Assembly: GCA_023413275.1 (NCBI GenBank)
Contig: JAEZPX010000022.1
Coordinates: forward strand, 1 to 6,605
Reading direction: 5' to 3'
DNA length: 6,605 nucleotides
Source of the DNA: Bacillota bacterium
Lineage (GTDB): Bacteria; Bacillota; Clostridia; Lachnospirales; Anaerotignaceae
Shown here: in pieces, positions 1-6,069 of the stretch
How positions within the stretch are numbered: position 1 is the first letter of the stretch
Layout of the letters: every line of letters starts with the position of its first letter
Position numbers and translations under genes: made by a program
The notes under the pieces: model-generated
Seen by the model: the letters and a program-made list of their open reading frames with translations, nothing else
Told to the model about the DNA's origin: nothing
The model's database searches: none

Positions 1-650
1 ATACCAATGAGTACCTGCCACTTCGGGACGTGGTTTTTCATACCCTGAGAGAGGCAATTTTAGTTGGAAAATTGGTGCCCGGCGAAAGACTGATGGAGAA
101 TCAGCTGGCTGATAAGCTGGGTGTAAGCAGAACCCCTGTCAGAGAAGCTCTGCGTATGCTGGCTTTGGAAAATCTGGTGGAGCTTGTGCCCAGAAAAGGA
201 GCACAGGTGCTGGATATGAGCGAAAAGGATATTGTGAATATCCTTGAAGTTAGAGGTGCTCTGGAAAGTCTTGCAACCAGCATTGCCTGCGTGAAGATGA
301 AAAAGGAAGATCTTCAGCAGTTGAAGAAGTTGGAGGGTGAGTTTGAGCGTGCCATTGATGAAAATGATTTGGAACGAATCATTCAGTTGGATGAGGATTT
401 TCACGACTTAATTTTAAAGTCCACAGAAAATGACAAATTAGCTCAGATTTATCAGAATCTTCGCATTCAGCTTTACCGCTATCGTATGGCACATTTAAAG
501 GCAGATAGTACTATCCCTGCTGTTGTTGCCCACCATAGAGGGATTTTGCGTGCAATTGAAAACCATGATGCTGAAGAAGGGGCAACGGTTGCCCATGGAC
601 ATATCAAATATCATACGGAATTTATTTTGCGTTCCATTCGCAATAAATAA
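1..650 (+). CDS. GntR-family transcriptional regulator, FadR/FCD subfamily (5' partial)
   Basis: DNA-binding regulator, probably a ligand-responsive repressor of a metabolic operon. The frame is open to the left edge (first full codon at 3) and 215 residues are visible. The GTG at 30 is an unlikely start: it has no ribosome site, and the nine residues before it (TNEYLPLRD) fit the usual GntR N-terminus leading into the first helix, so the true start is outside the window. The winged helix-turn-helix covers about residues 10-75, with the classic core GVSRTPVREAL and a wing near PRKGAQV. An all-helical FCD ligand domain follows (VRGALESLA onward). It keeps likely metal-ligand positions: Asp and His in LDEDFHDLI, His in AHHRGILRA and His in AHGHI. 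Family assignment is firm. Effector and target are unknown, and no neighbouring gene in view points to a pathway. A terminator follows the stop. Confidence 0.93.
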   Translation, partial: TNEYLPLRDVVFHTLREAILVGKLVPGERLMENQLADKLGVSRTPVREALRMLALENLVELVPRKGAQVLDMSEKDIVNILEVRGALESLATSIACVKMKKEDLQQLKKLEGEFERAIDENDLERIIQLDEDFHDLILKSTENDKLAQIYQNLRIQLYRYRMAHLKADSTIPAVVAHHRGILRAIENHDAEEGATVAHGHIKYHTEFILRSIRNK

Positions 651-665
651 TCAAGAAAGCTTGGG

Positions 666-695
666 AGAGGGTGTCGGTTATACCGGCACCCTTTT
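666..695 (+). terminator. Rho-independent terminator of the GntR gene
   Basis: A 10-bp stem (669-678 with 682-691, one G-T wobble) closes a three-base TAT loop and is followed by TTTT. A few A-T and G-T pairs extend the base. It lies 16 bases after the regulator's stop codon, so it most likely ends that transcript. Confidence 0.85.
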
Positions 696-799
696 ACATT
701 GCGTATCTGTAAACTTTCCTGTTTGTGCAAACTTCAAAAGTTGTCCTGTGCGTAACGCTTTTCTTTAATTATAAAAATTTTTTTTGTTCAGCATTTGGA

Positions 800-824
800 C
801 CATAGGGAAACCTATGGTTTTTTT
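800..824 (+). terminator. Second rightward terminator hairpin
   Basis: A perfect 7-bp stem CCATAGG/CCTATGG with a GAAA tetraloop is followed directly by seven T residues. This is a near-ideal intrinsic terminator on the + strand. It sits about 105 bases after the first terminator with no gene between them, so it is either a back-up terminator for the regulator or the end of a short unrecognised transcript. Confidence 0.82.
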
Positions 825-890
825 ATTGCCTTTTCATATCAGAGGTAATTTATTGTTTCTGCACAGTTTTTCGGTTATGCTGTCTTTTAC

Positions 891-919
891 TTGCAATCCG
901 CTGTTGAATAAATTACAAT
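891..919 (+). promoter_or_regulatory. Predicted sigma-A promoter for the LysM-G5 gene
   Basis: The -35 box TTGCAA (891-896) and -10 box TACAAT (914-919) are separated by exactly 17 bases. Each matches the vegetative consensus at four or five of six positions. Transcription would begin near 925-927, downstream of both terminators, giving the LysM-G5 gene its own promoter. Confidence 0.7.
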
Positions 920-954
920 AACATTAGTTTTAGTCGAATGAGGCAAAGGAAAGT

Positions 955-960
955 GGGTGG
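955..960 (+). promoter_or_regulatory. Ribosome binding site deciding the LysM-G5 start
   Basis: GGGTGG lies seven bases before GTG 968, a normal spacing. The more upstream in-frame ATG at 938 has no Shine-Dalgarno-like sequence and would follow the predicted transcription start by only about 12 bases. This favours GTG 968 as the start, but not decisively. Confidence 0.45.
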
Positions 961-967
961 TATTCAG

Positions 968-2068
968 GTGACCGATGGGAAGGAAAATTTTCCCCGCAGA
1001 GATGAGCGGGCAATATACGGAGTAAAAAAGAGAAAAGCATCGAAGCAAAATAACGAAACACGGGCAAGAAGGCCGCAAAAGACCCAAAGTGGGCAAAAGA
1101 GAAAGCCGAAAAGCCGTGTTTCATTGCCCAAAAAGCAAATGCTATTGGGGATAGCTGTACTGATTTTCGTGATAATTTTGTTCCTTTTTGTGCGAAAAGA
1201 TGGTACTGAAGTTTTCGTTGGATCAGAAAGTGTCGGTGTATTGGAGGGGCGTGGTGTGAGCGCTGAAACCATTACCAGTACACTTGAAACCCAGCTTGCC
1301 GGAATTGTAGGTGCCCAGGTAAAATTAAACGAAGAAATAAAGGCCGTAGGCATTCATATTGGAAGCAGTCGTAAAAAGGATGTTTGTACACTGGAACATT
1401 TGATACCGAAAATTCGGAATATGGTTACATATAAAGTGAATGCGGCCATTATTATGATTGATGGAGGAAAAGGTGTTGTTTTGGCTAATGAGGAGCAGGC
1501 AAACAACGTTTTAAAGGCCATAAAGGAGCCATACCTTCCTGCTGAAGGGGTTGAAGCAAAGACGGAGTGGCTGGAAACGGTTACCATTGCCACAGACTAT
1601 GTGGATTCCGATGAGGTCCTTTCAGAAAAGGATGCCTTAGCATCCCTGCAATCCACCACAATGGTTACAGGGACTTATACCGTAGTATCCAATGATGCAT
1701 TATATAAGATTGCACAAAAATATGAATGTTCTTTGGAAGATTTGCTGAAATTAAATCCAGGGATGACCGTACAAACAGGCATCCATGTGGGTCAGGTGCT
1801 TAATGTTCCCATCAGTAAGCCCAAGATTTCTGTAAAAACAATCGAAACCCAAGTTTTGACCACAGTAGAACCCAAAACTTATGAATATCAAACGGACAAC
1901 ACCCAACCCAAGAGCTATCAAAAGGTGAAGCAACAGGGCCGTGCCGGACAGAAAAAGAGCACAATTCAAATTACGAGGATAAACGGTTTTGTTCAGGAGG
2001 AAAAAGAGATTTCCAAAGAAATTATCACCCAGCCTGTTCCCGAAATCATCGTAAGAGGAACCTTATAA
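968..2068 (+). CDS. Membrane-anchored LysM and G5 domain cell-wall protein
   Basis: Predicted peptidoglycan-associated membrane protein of 366 residues from GTG 968 (376 if ATG 938 is used; 968 is preferred for its ribosome site). A strongly basic cytoplasmic tail (about residues 1-57, rich in Lys and Arg) precedes one transmembrane helix at about 58-75 (MLLGIAVLIFVIILFLFV), so the rest should be outside the cell. Residues 80-230 form an alpha/beta region of the kind found in clostridial LysM-G5-M23 proteins. A LysM domain spans about 235-282 (YTVVSNDALYKIAQKY to GQVLNVPI) and should bind glycan. A G5 domain fills 287-365, ending PEIIVRGTL. Homologues with this order often continue into an M23 endopeptidase; here the protein stops at the end of G5, so no catalytic domain is present. 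A binding or scaffold role is inferred. It has its own promoter, and pgi follows 69 bases later. Confidence 0.85.
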   Translation: MTDGKENFPRRDERAIYGVKKRKASKQNNETRARRPQKTQSGQKRKPKSRVSLPKKQMLLGIAVLIFVIILFLFVRKDGTEVFVGSESVGVLEGRGVSAETITSTLETQLAGIVGAQVKLNEEIKAVGIHIGSSRKKDVCTLEHLIPKIRNMVTYKVNAAIIMIDGGKGVVLANEEQANNVLKAIKEPYLPAEGVEAKTEWLETVTIATDYVDSDEVLSEKDALASLQSTTMVTGTYTVVSNDALYKIAQKYECSLEDLLKLNPGMTVQTGIHVGQVLNVPISKPKISVKTIETQVLTTVEPKTYEYQTDNTQPKSYQKVKQQGRAGQKKSTIQITRINGFVQEEKEISKEIITQPVPEIIVRGTL

Positions 2069-2069
2069 T
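2064..2069 (+). promoter_or_regulatory. Possible -10 box of a pgi promoter
   Basis: A perfect TATAAT overlaps the stop codon of the LysM-G5 gene, 68 bases before the pgi start. No good -35 box lies 16-18 bases upstream (the 17-base position reads CGAAAT) and there is no TGn extension, so this may be chance. If real, the following hairpin would be in the pgi leader. Confidence 0.25.
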
Positions 2070-2080
2070 ATACTGCAAAG

Positions 2081-2114
2081 AGGGCATACTTTCCAAGTCA
2101 GGAGGTATGCCTTT
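2081..2114 (+). terminator. Hairpin between the LysM-G5 gene and pgi, possible weak terminator or leader structure
   Basis: GGCATAC (2083-2089) pairs perfectly with GTATGCC (2105-2111), and T-G, T-A and C-G pairs extend it inward to a seven-base loop. Only three T residues follow (2112-2114), so termination would be weak. It may let part of the upstream transcript run into pgi, or protect an RNA end. Confidence 0.4.
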
Positions 2115-2137
2115 CACAGAAAGAAGGAGGAATTTAA

Positions 2138-3472
2138 ATGGGAATTAAATTCACAGTGCAAGGGGAAGCAGTACAAAAAACGGAAATTTTTGCCCTTTCG
2201 GCTGATGTTCGTCGTTGTCATGAGGCGCTCCACAATAAAACCGGCAGAGGCAATGATTTTGTTGGTTGGGTTGATTTACCAGAAAATTATAATAAAGAAG
2301 AGTTTGCAAAAATCAAAAAGGCGGCTTCAAAAATCAGAAAGGATAGCAGTGTTCTGATTGTGATTGGCATTGGCGGCTCTTATCTAGGGACAAGAACTGC
2401 CTTGGACTTTATCAAAAGCCCATATTATAACCAACTGAAAAAGGACACACCGGAGATTTACTTTGCAGGGAATAATATCAGCTCTGCCTATTTAAACGAT
2501 ATTTTGCAAATTTTAGGGGATAGGGATTTTTCAATCAATGTGATTTCGAAATCAGGAACCACAACAGAGCCTGCGATTGCCTTTCGTATTTTCAAGCAGC
2601 TTTTGGAGAAAAAGTACGGAAAAGAGGAAGCAGCCAAGCGCATTTATGCCACTACGGATCAGTCAAAAGGGGCATTAAAGGAAATGTGCAATGAACAAGG
2701 GTATGAAACCTTTGTAATCCCAGATGATATTGGGGGCAGATTTACAGTTTTAACGGCAGTAGGGTTGTTGGCAATGGCGGTTGCCGGTGTGGATATTGAT
2801 GCAGTGATGGATGGCGCAAAGGCAGCAATGGAGGCCTATGGAAATCCTAACATTCAAGATAACCAATGCTATCAATATGCGGCTATGCGTCATTTATTTT
2901 ATAAAAAAGGAAAAAATATAGAGATATTAGCAAATTATGAGCCCCACATGACTTCCTTCGGAGAATGGTACAAACAACTTTTCGGAGAAAGCGAGGGAAA
3001 GGAAGGTAAAGGGATTTTCCCTGTTTCTGCGAATTTTTCTACGGATTTACACTCCTTTGGTCAGTTTATTCAAGAAGGCGGAAGGTATTTCTTTGAAACA
3101 GTTTTGTGGAGCAAGGAGCCGAAAACCCCAGCAATCATTCCCTATGACGAAGCAGATGGGGATGGATTGAACTTCTTAGCGGGGAAAGAGATGCAATTTG
3201 TGAATCATAAGGCCTTTCGCGGAACCATGCTTGCTCATATGGACGGAGGGGTACCCAATATGGTGATTGAAATAGACCGTATGGATGAATGGCATTTTGG
3301 TGCACTGATATATTTCTTTGAAAAGGCCGTTGGTATCAGCGGGTATCTTTTGGAAGTAAACCCTTTTGACCAACCCGGTGTTGAAGCTTATAAGAAAAAT
3401 ATGTTTGCTTTGCTTGGAAAGCCAGGATATGAAGCGATGAAAGCTGAGTTAGAGAATAGGCTTACTGATTAA
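2138..3472 (+). CDS. pgi: Glucose-6-phosphate isomerase
   Basis: Cytoplasmic enzyme that interconverts glucose 6-phosphate and fructose 6-phosphate in glycolysis and gluconeogenesis. The 444 residues match the short Gram-positive form (about 450). Motifs in order: GIGGSYLGTRTALDF at 77-91; the sugar-phosphate-binding SIS motif VISKSGTTTEPAIAF at 135-149; the first family signature DDIGGRFTVLTAVGL at 196-210 with Arg201; GEWYKQLFGESEG at 275-287 with the expected catalytic base Glu284; His305 in TDLHSFGQF; and the second signature GYLLEVNPFDQPGVEAYK at 402-419 ending in the conserved Lys419. All key residues are present, so it should be active. The ATG is set by AGGAGG at 2125-2130 with seven-base spacing. 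It may be reached by read-through from the LysM-G5 gene or use its own weak promoter; a strong terminator follows, so it ends its transcription unit. Confidence 0.98.
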   Translation: MGIKFTVQGEAVQKTEIFALSADVRRCHEALHNKTGRGNDFVGWVDLPENYNKEEFAKIKKAASKIRKDSSVLIVIGIGGSYLGTRTALDFIKSPYYNQLKKDTPEIYFAGNNISSAYLNDILQILGDRDFSINVISKSGTTTEPAIAFRIFKQLLEKKYGKEEAAKRIYATTDQSKGALKEMCNEQGYETFVIPDDIGGRFTVLTAVGLLAMAVAGVDIDAVMDGAKAAMEAYGNPNIQDNQCYQYAAMRHLFYKKGKNIEILANYEPHMTSFGEWYKQLFGESEGKEGKGIFPVSANFSTDLHSFGQFIQEGGRYFFETVLWSKEPKTPAIIPYDEADGDGLNFLAGKEMQFVNHKAFRGTMLAHMDGGVPNMVIEIDRMDEWHFGALIYFFEKAVGISGYLLEVNPFDQPGVEAYKKNMFALLGKPGYEAMKAELENRLTD

Positions 3473-3506
3473 TTTATAAATAAAGAGTGAAATCAACTCG
3501 TTTCTT

Positions 3507-3537
3507 AAAAGAGTGCATTGTGTTTGCGCTCTTTTTT
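3507..3537 (+). terminator. Rho-independent terminator of pgi
   Basis: AAAAGAGTGC (3507-3516) pairs with GCGCTCTTTT (3526-3535) with one T-G wobble around a nine-base loop, and the T run continues to 3537. It begins 34 bases after the pgi stop codon. Confidence 0.87.
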
Positions 3538-3773
3538 GTTTGTTGGTTTATACTTTAATTTGATGATAGGGTGGTTGTGGTTGATATCTTTATATGAATG
3601 GAAAGTCGCAAGAGGTACAAGGCAAGGGACAGATATTTCTTTGTTAAAGAAAGCTTTTTATAGCTTGAAAGGGTTATAAAAGACATTTTTTTTAAAACAC
3701 AGCAGAAAAAAGTTACAATGAAGGAACTTTTTTTCAAAAATCTTCGTCACAGAAATGTAGGGCTTTCCTTTCC
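3538..3773. other. A/T-rich non-coding stretch between the pgi terminator and the next promoter
   Basis: No gene is supported here. Reading frames on both strands are short and lack convincing ribosome sites; the best, ATG 3598 to TAG (21 codons, basic), has no Shine-Dalgarno. The stretch contains an eight-T run (3686-3693) and an A/T-only-flanked inverted repeat, AAAAAAGTT (3706-3714) with AACTTTTTT (3725-3733), that could form a weak hairpin with poly-U on either strand. No tRNA, riboswitch or repeat family was recognised. Confidence 0.5.
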
Positions 3774-3802
3774 TTGTGTTTCTTTGATACTTCACGTATA
3801 AT
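3774..3802 (+). promoter_or_regulatory. Predicted sigma-A promoter of the two-hydrolase operon
   Basis: TTGTGT (3774-3779) and a perfect TATAAT (3797-3802) are separated by 17 bases. Transcription would start near 3809, leaving a leader of about 23 bases that contains the ribosome site AAGGTGA (3819-3825). The leader is too short for a riboswitch. Confidence 0.72.
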
Positions 3803-3831
3803 GGTAGGGAAAATAAGGAAGGTGAGATACG

Positions 3832-4641
3832 ATGCGTGTGACGGTATTAATGGATAATAATACGAATATTGACGTTTACTATTTAGGGGAACCGGGTGTT
3901 TCCTATTGGATTGAGACTGAGGGAAAAACCTTTTTGTTCGATGTTGGTTATTCTTCCGCATTTCTGAAAAATGCAATGGATATGTCAATTGATGTGACGA
4001 AGGCAGATGGAATTCTTCTTTCCCATGGACATAACGACCACACGGGAGGTTTGGTTCCTCTTTCCGAAGTTTGCAAAGAAAACAAACCCATGCTTATTTG
4101 TCATCCATCGGCACTGAAACAACGTTTTTTCGATGGACTGGCTATTGGGTGCCCAATGAATAGGGAAGCAATTCAGGAGCATTTTTCTCTTTTGGAAACC
4201 AAGGAACCCTATTGGCTAACGGAACATCTTGTTTTTTTGGGTGAAATTCCTAGAGAGATTTCCTTTGAACAACCATATCCCATTGGGGTACTGGAGGAAG
4301 ATGAGGGCAGTCAAGAAGATATGATTTTGGATGACTCAGCATTGGCATATCGTACCCAAGAGGGAATCTATATTATTACAGGTTGTTCCCACGGAGGAAT
4401 TTGCAATATTATTGAATATGCAAAAAAGATAACGGGAAAAGAAAAGGTGCTTGGGCTTTTAGGTGGGTTTCATCTTTTTGAAACCAATGAGCGAACAACG
4501 GAAACCATTTCCTATTTGGCAAAAGAACAGATTAAAGACCTATACCCTTGCCATTGCACTTCTTTTCAGGTAAAAGCGGCATTACATCACCACAGTCCTG
4601 TGAAAGAGGTTGGTGTTGGCTTGGTTCTAAATTGGAAATAG
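3832..4641 (+). CDS. Metallo-beta-lactamase-fold hydrolase, COG1237 type
   Basis: Predicted cytoplasmic metal-dependent hydrolase of 269 residues with no signal peptide. The metal-binding motif is complete: SHGHNDHTGGL at 64-74 supplies His65, His67, Asp69 and His70. Further motifs are ITGCSHGGICNI (182-193, His187), LGGFHL (210-215, His214) and PCHCTSF (239-245, Cys240, His241, Cys242). The GCSH plus GGFHL plus PCHC set is typical of the family often labelled 'beta-lactamase superfamily II metal-dependent hydrolase' and of archaeal dihydropterin-ribofuranosylaminobenzene-phosphate synthase-like proteins. That name comes from an archaeal member and should not be carried over here; the substrate is unknown. 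It is not a recognisable antibiotic beta-lactamase. ATG 3832 has AAGGTGA six bases upstream and a promoter just before it. It is the first gene of an operon with the M20 amidohydrolase, whose ribosome site overlaps this stop codon. Confidence 0.9.
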   Translation: MRVTVLMDNNTNIDVYYLGEPGVSYWIETEGKTFLFDVGYSSAFLKNAMDMSIDVTKADGILLSHGHNDHTGGLVPLSEVCKENKPMLICHPSALKQRFFDGLAIGCPMNREAIQEHFSLLETKEPYWLTEHLVFLGEIPREISFEQPYPIGVLEEDEGSQEDMILDDSALAYRTQEGIYIITGCSHGGICNIIEYAKKITGKEKVLGLLGGFHLFETNERTTETISYLAKEQIKDLYPCHCTSFQVKAALHHHSPVKEVGVGLVLNWK

Positions 4642-4648
4642 GGGGTGA
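4641..4648 (+). promoter_or_regulatory. Ribosome binding site of the amidohydrolase, overlapping the upstream stop
   Basis: GGGGGTGA begins at the last base of the preceding TAG stop and lies six bases before GTG 4655. The overlap suggests a ribosome finishing the hydrolase can start the amidohydrolase, and it supports the GTG start. Confidence 0.75.
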
Positions 4649-4654
4649 AATACA

Positions 4655-5926
4655 GTGCTTACAAAGGAAGAACTTCTGGAATATTTAGAAAAAGAGAAGC
4701 AGGCAATCTATCAAAGAGGTGATGCATTTTTTCAATGTGCTGAATTAGGTTTTCGCGAGGTGGAAACTGCGAAGAAGATTACGGATTTGTTGGATGAATG
4801 GGGTGTTTCTTATAAAAAAGAGGTTGCTCTAACCGGAGTAATTGCCACCCTTGGTACGGGCGACGGCTGCTATCATATTGCCTTTGTTGCTGATATTGAT
4901 GCCCTGCCAAGAAAAGACGGAAGAGGCAACATTCATTCCTGCGGTCACAGCATACAAACAACCATGGGATTATCCCTTTTGAAGGCACTGCATGATTCAG
5001 GGATACTGGAAAAAACCGATGCCAAGGTTAGCTTTTTCTTTACTCCGGCAGAAGAATATATTGATTTTGAATATAGAGATAGGCTGATTGCCTCTGGAAA
5101 ACTGGAATTTCGTTCGGGAAAACAGAATATGATTGCCTTAGGCTGTTTTGATGGGGTGGATTGTGTACTTTCCGCCCATGCCAATGGGGATGAAGGAACA
5201 AAATTTGATGTGGACTCTACCTTGGCTGGGTTTATGGCAAAAAAGGCGATTTTCATGGGACGTGCAGCCCATTCGGGAGCGGCACCTCACTTAGGTAGGA
5301 ACACCTTGCATGGCGCAACTTTAGCCATGAATGCCATTTCTTTTTTAAAGGATCAATTTGCTGTAGAAAAGGGATTAAGACTAAATCCCATTTTGACGGT
5401 AGGCGGTGGTAGTGTGAATACCATTCCTGATGAAACAGTAATGGAAACTTATGTAAGAGCCAACGATAACGAAACACTGTTTGAGGCTTGTAGGCGGTTT
5501 GATGGATGTGTGGAGCACTGTGCCAAGGCTTTAGATTTGGAATATAAGATTTCAAACACAGTGGGTTATTTGCCACTGACCCAATCCAAGGGGTTAAACA
5601 ACGTGGTGAGGGAAAATATGCTTCGCCATTGCTCTTCGGATGAAATTGTGGAAAGCCCAGTTTCCGGGGCTTCAGGTGATGTGGGAGACTTGGCTTTTCT
5701 GATTCCCACGATACAATTTGGGTTTTCTGGCGTGAAGGGCAGATTTCATGACGATAGCTTTGAAATATGCGATTACAAAAATTGTTATATTACCGCTGGG
5801 AAGGTAATGCTGGGGACAATTTATGATTTGATTACGAATCCCAATTGCCGTGTGCAACAGAATGAAAATGAATATATTGGGAAAAAATTGGAATATTTTG
5901 GCTGTTTGCACCAAAATTGCCAATAA
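4655..5926 (+). CDS. M20-family metallopeptidase / amidohydrolase
   Basis: Predicted cytoplasmic metal-dependent amidohydrolase of 423 residues cleaving an amide or N-acyl bond; exact substrate unknown. GTG 4655 is the start, with GGGGGTGA before it. The M20 order is clear: FVADIDALP (77-85), SCGHSIQTTMGLSL (95-108) with probable ligands Cys96 and His98, TPAEEYIDFEYRDRL (130-144) with the Glu133/Glu134 pair, VLSAHANGDEG (171-181) with His175, the lid/dimerisation segment AAHSGAAPHLGRNTLHGA (204-221), TVGGGSVNTIPDETVMETYVRA (248-269) and, near the C-terminus, GRFHDDSF (362-369) with His365. The usual GHDxHT is replaced by GHSIQTT, pointing to a divergent clostridial branch rather than a standard hippurate or IAA-amino-acid hydrolase. 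A tail of about 28 residues holds Cys398, Cys417 and Cys422. It is probably translated from the same mRNA as the metallo-beta-lactamase-fold protein. Confidence 0.9.
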   Translation: MLTKEELLEYLEKEKQAIYQRGDAFFQCAELGFREVETAKKITDLLDEWGVSYKKEVALTGVIATLGTGDGCYHIAFVADIDALPRKDGRGNIHSCGHSIQTTMGLSLLKALHDSGILEKTDAKVSFFFTPAEEYIDFEYRDRLIASGKLEFRSGKQNMIALGCFDGVDCVLSAHANGDEGTKFDVDSTLAGFMAKKAIFMGRAAHSGAAPHLGRNTLHGATLAMNAISFLKDQFAVEKGLRLNPILTVGGGSVNTIPDETVMETYVRANDNETLFEACRRFDGCVEHCAKALDLEYKISNTVGYLPLTQSKGLNNVVRENMLRHCSSDEIVESPVSGASGDVGDLAFLIPTIQFGFSGVKGRFHDDSFEICDYKNCYITAGKVMLGTIYDLITNPNCRVQQNENEYIGKKLEYFGCLHQNCQ

Positions 5927-5957
5927 AAAACAGATAATTTTAGTAAGATTAATATTT

Positions 5958-5979
5958 TTGAAAAGATTTTTCAATTTTT
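5958..5979 (+). terminator. Weak A/T-rich hairpin after the amidohydrolase operon
   Basis: TTGAAAA (5958-5964) pairs with TTTTCAA (5968-5974) around GAT and is followed by five T residues. Only one G-C pair supports the stem, so termination is doubtful. It shares its left arm with the -35 box of the next promoter. Confidence 0.35.
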
Positions 5980-5986
5980 CTATGAT
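5958..5986 (+). promoter_or_regulatory. Predicted sigma-A promoter for the SLH-domain gene
   Basis: TTGAAA (5958-5963) and TATGAT (5981-5986) are exactly 17 bases apart and each differs from consensus at one position. This is the best-matching promoter in the window. Transcription should begin near 5993, giving a leader of about 77 bases. Confidence 0.75.
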
Positions 5987-6007
5987 ATAGTAAATTTGGT
6001 AACTATA
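5986..6007. promoter_or_regulatory. Inverted repeat at the SLH promoter start point, possible operator
   Basis: TATAGT (5986-5991) and ACTATA (6002-6007) form a perfect 6-bp inverted repeat with a ten-base spacer, straddling the predicted transcription start. Its centre-to-centre spacing of arms is about 16 bases. The A/T-only-rich composition makes chance occurrence quite possible. Confidence 0.3.
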
Positions 6008-6037
6008 GTATAAGTATCTTTTGCTTGTACGTTTTTT
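6008..6037 (+). terminator. Hairpin with U-run in the SLH gene leader, candidate attenuator
   Basis: GTATAAG (6008-6014) pairs with CTTGTAC (6024-6030) with one T-G wobble around a nine-base loop, then G and six T residues (6032-6037). It lies downstream of the predicted SLH promoter and upstream of the start codon, so it could terminate read-through from the left or act as a leaky terminator within the SLH leader. The stem is A/T-rich and only moderately stable. Confidence 0.4.
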
Positions 6038-6069
6038 AATGAATATAAGTTGAATGGGGGCATTTACTT

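Noticed and set aside
30..32. GTG as the start of the GntR regulator
   Set aside because: The frame is open to the left edge, the preceding residues match the family's N-terminus, and no ribosome site precedes this GTG.
523..768. 81-codon + strand reading frame overlapping the end of the GntR gene
   Set aside because: It lies in another frame over a well-supported gene, runs through the terminator hairpin and has no recognisable protein features.
3598..3663. Short basic peptide frame (21 codons) in the pgi downstream gap
   Set aside because: No ribosome site and no promoter of quality; length is expected by chance.
3555..3988. Minus-strand reading frames across the gap and the start of the metallohydrolase gene
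   Set aside because: Low-complexity composition, no ribosome sites, and partial overlap with a strongly supported + strand gene.
3832..4641. Antibiotic-resistance beta-lactamase
   Set aside because: Only the fold and metal motif are shared; the GCSH, GGFHL and PCHC motifs place it with COG1237 hydrolases and there is no secretion signal.
5987..6069. Known riboswitch class in the SLH leader
   Set aside because: The leader is short and A/T-rich and shows no conserved core I recognise; only a simple hairpin with U-run is present.
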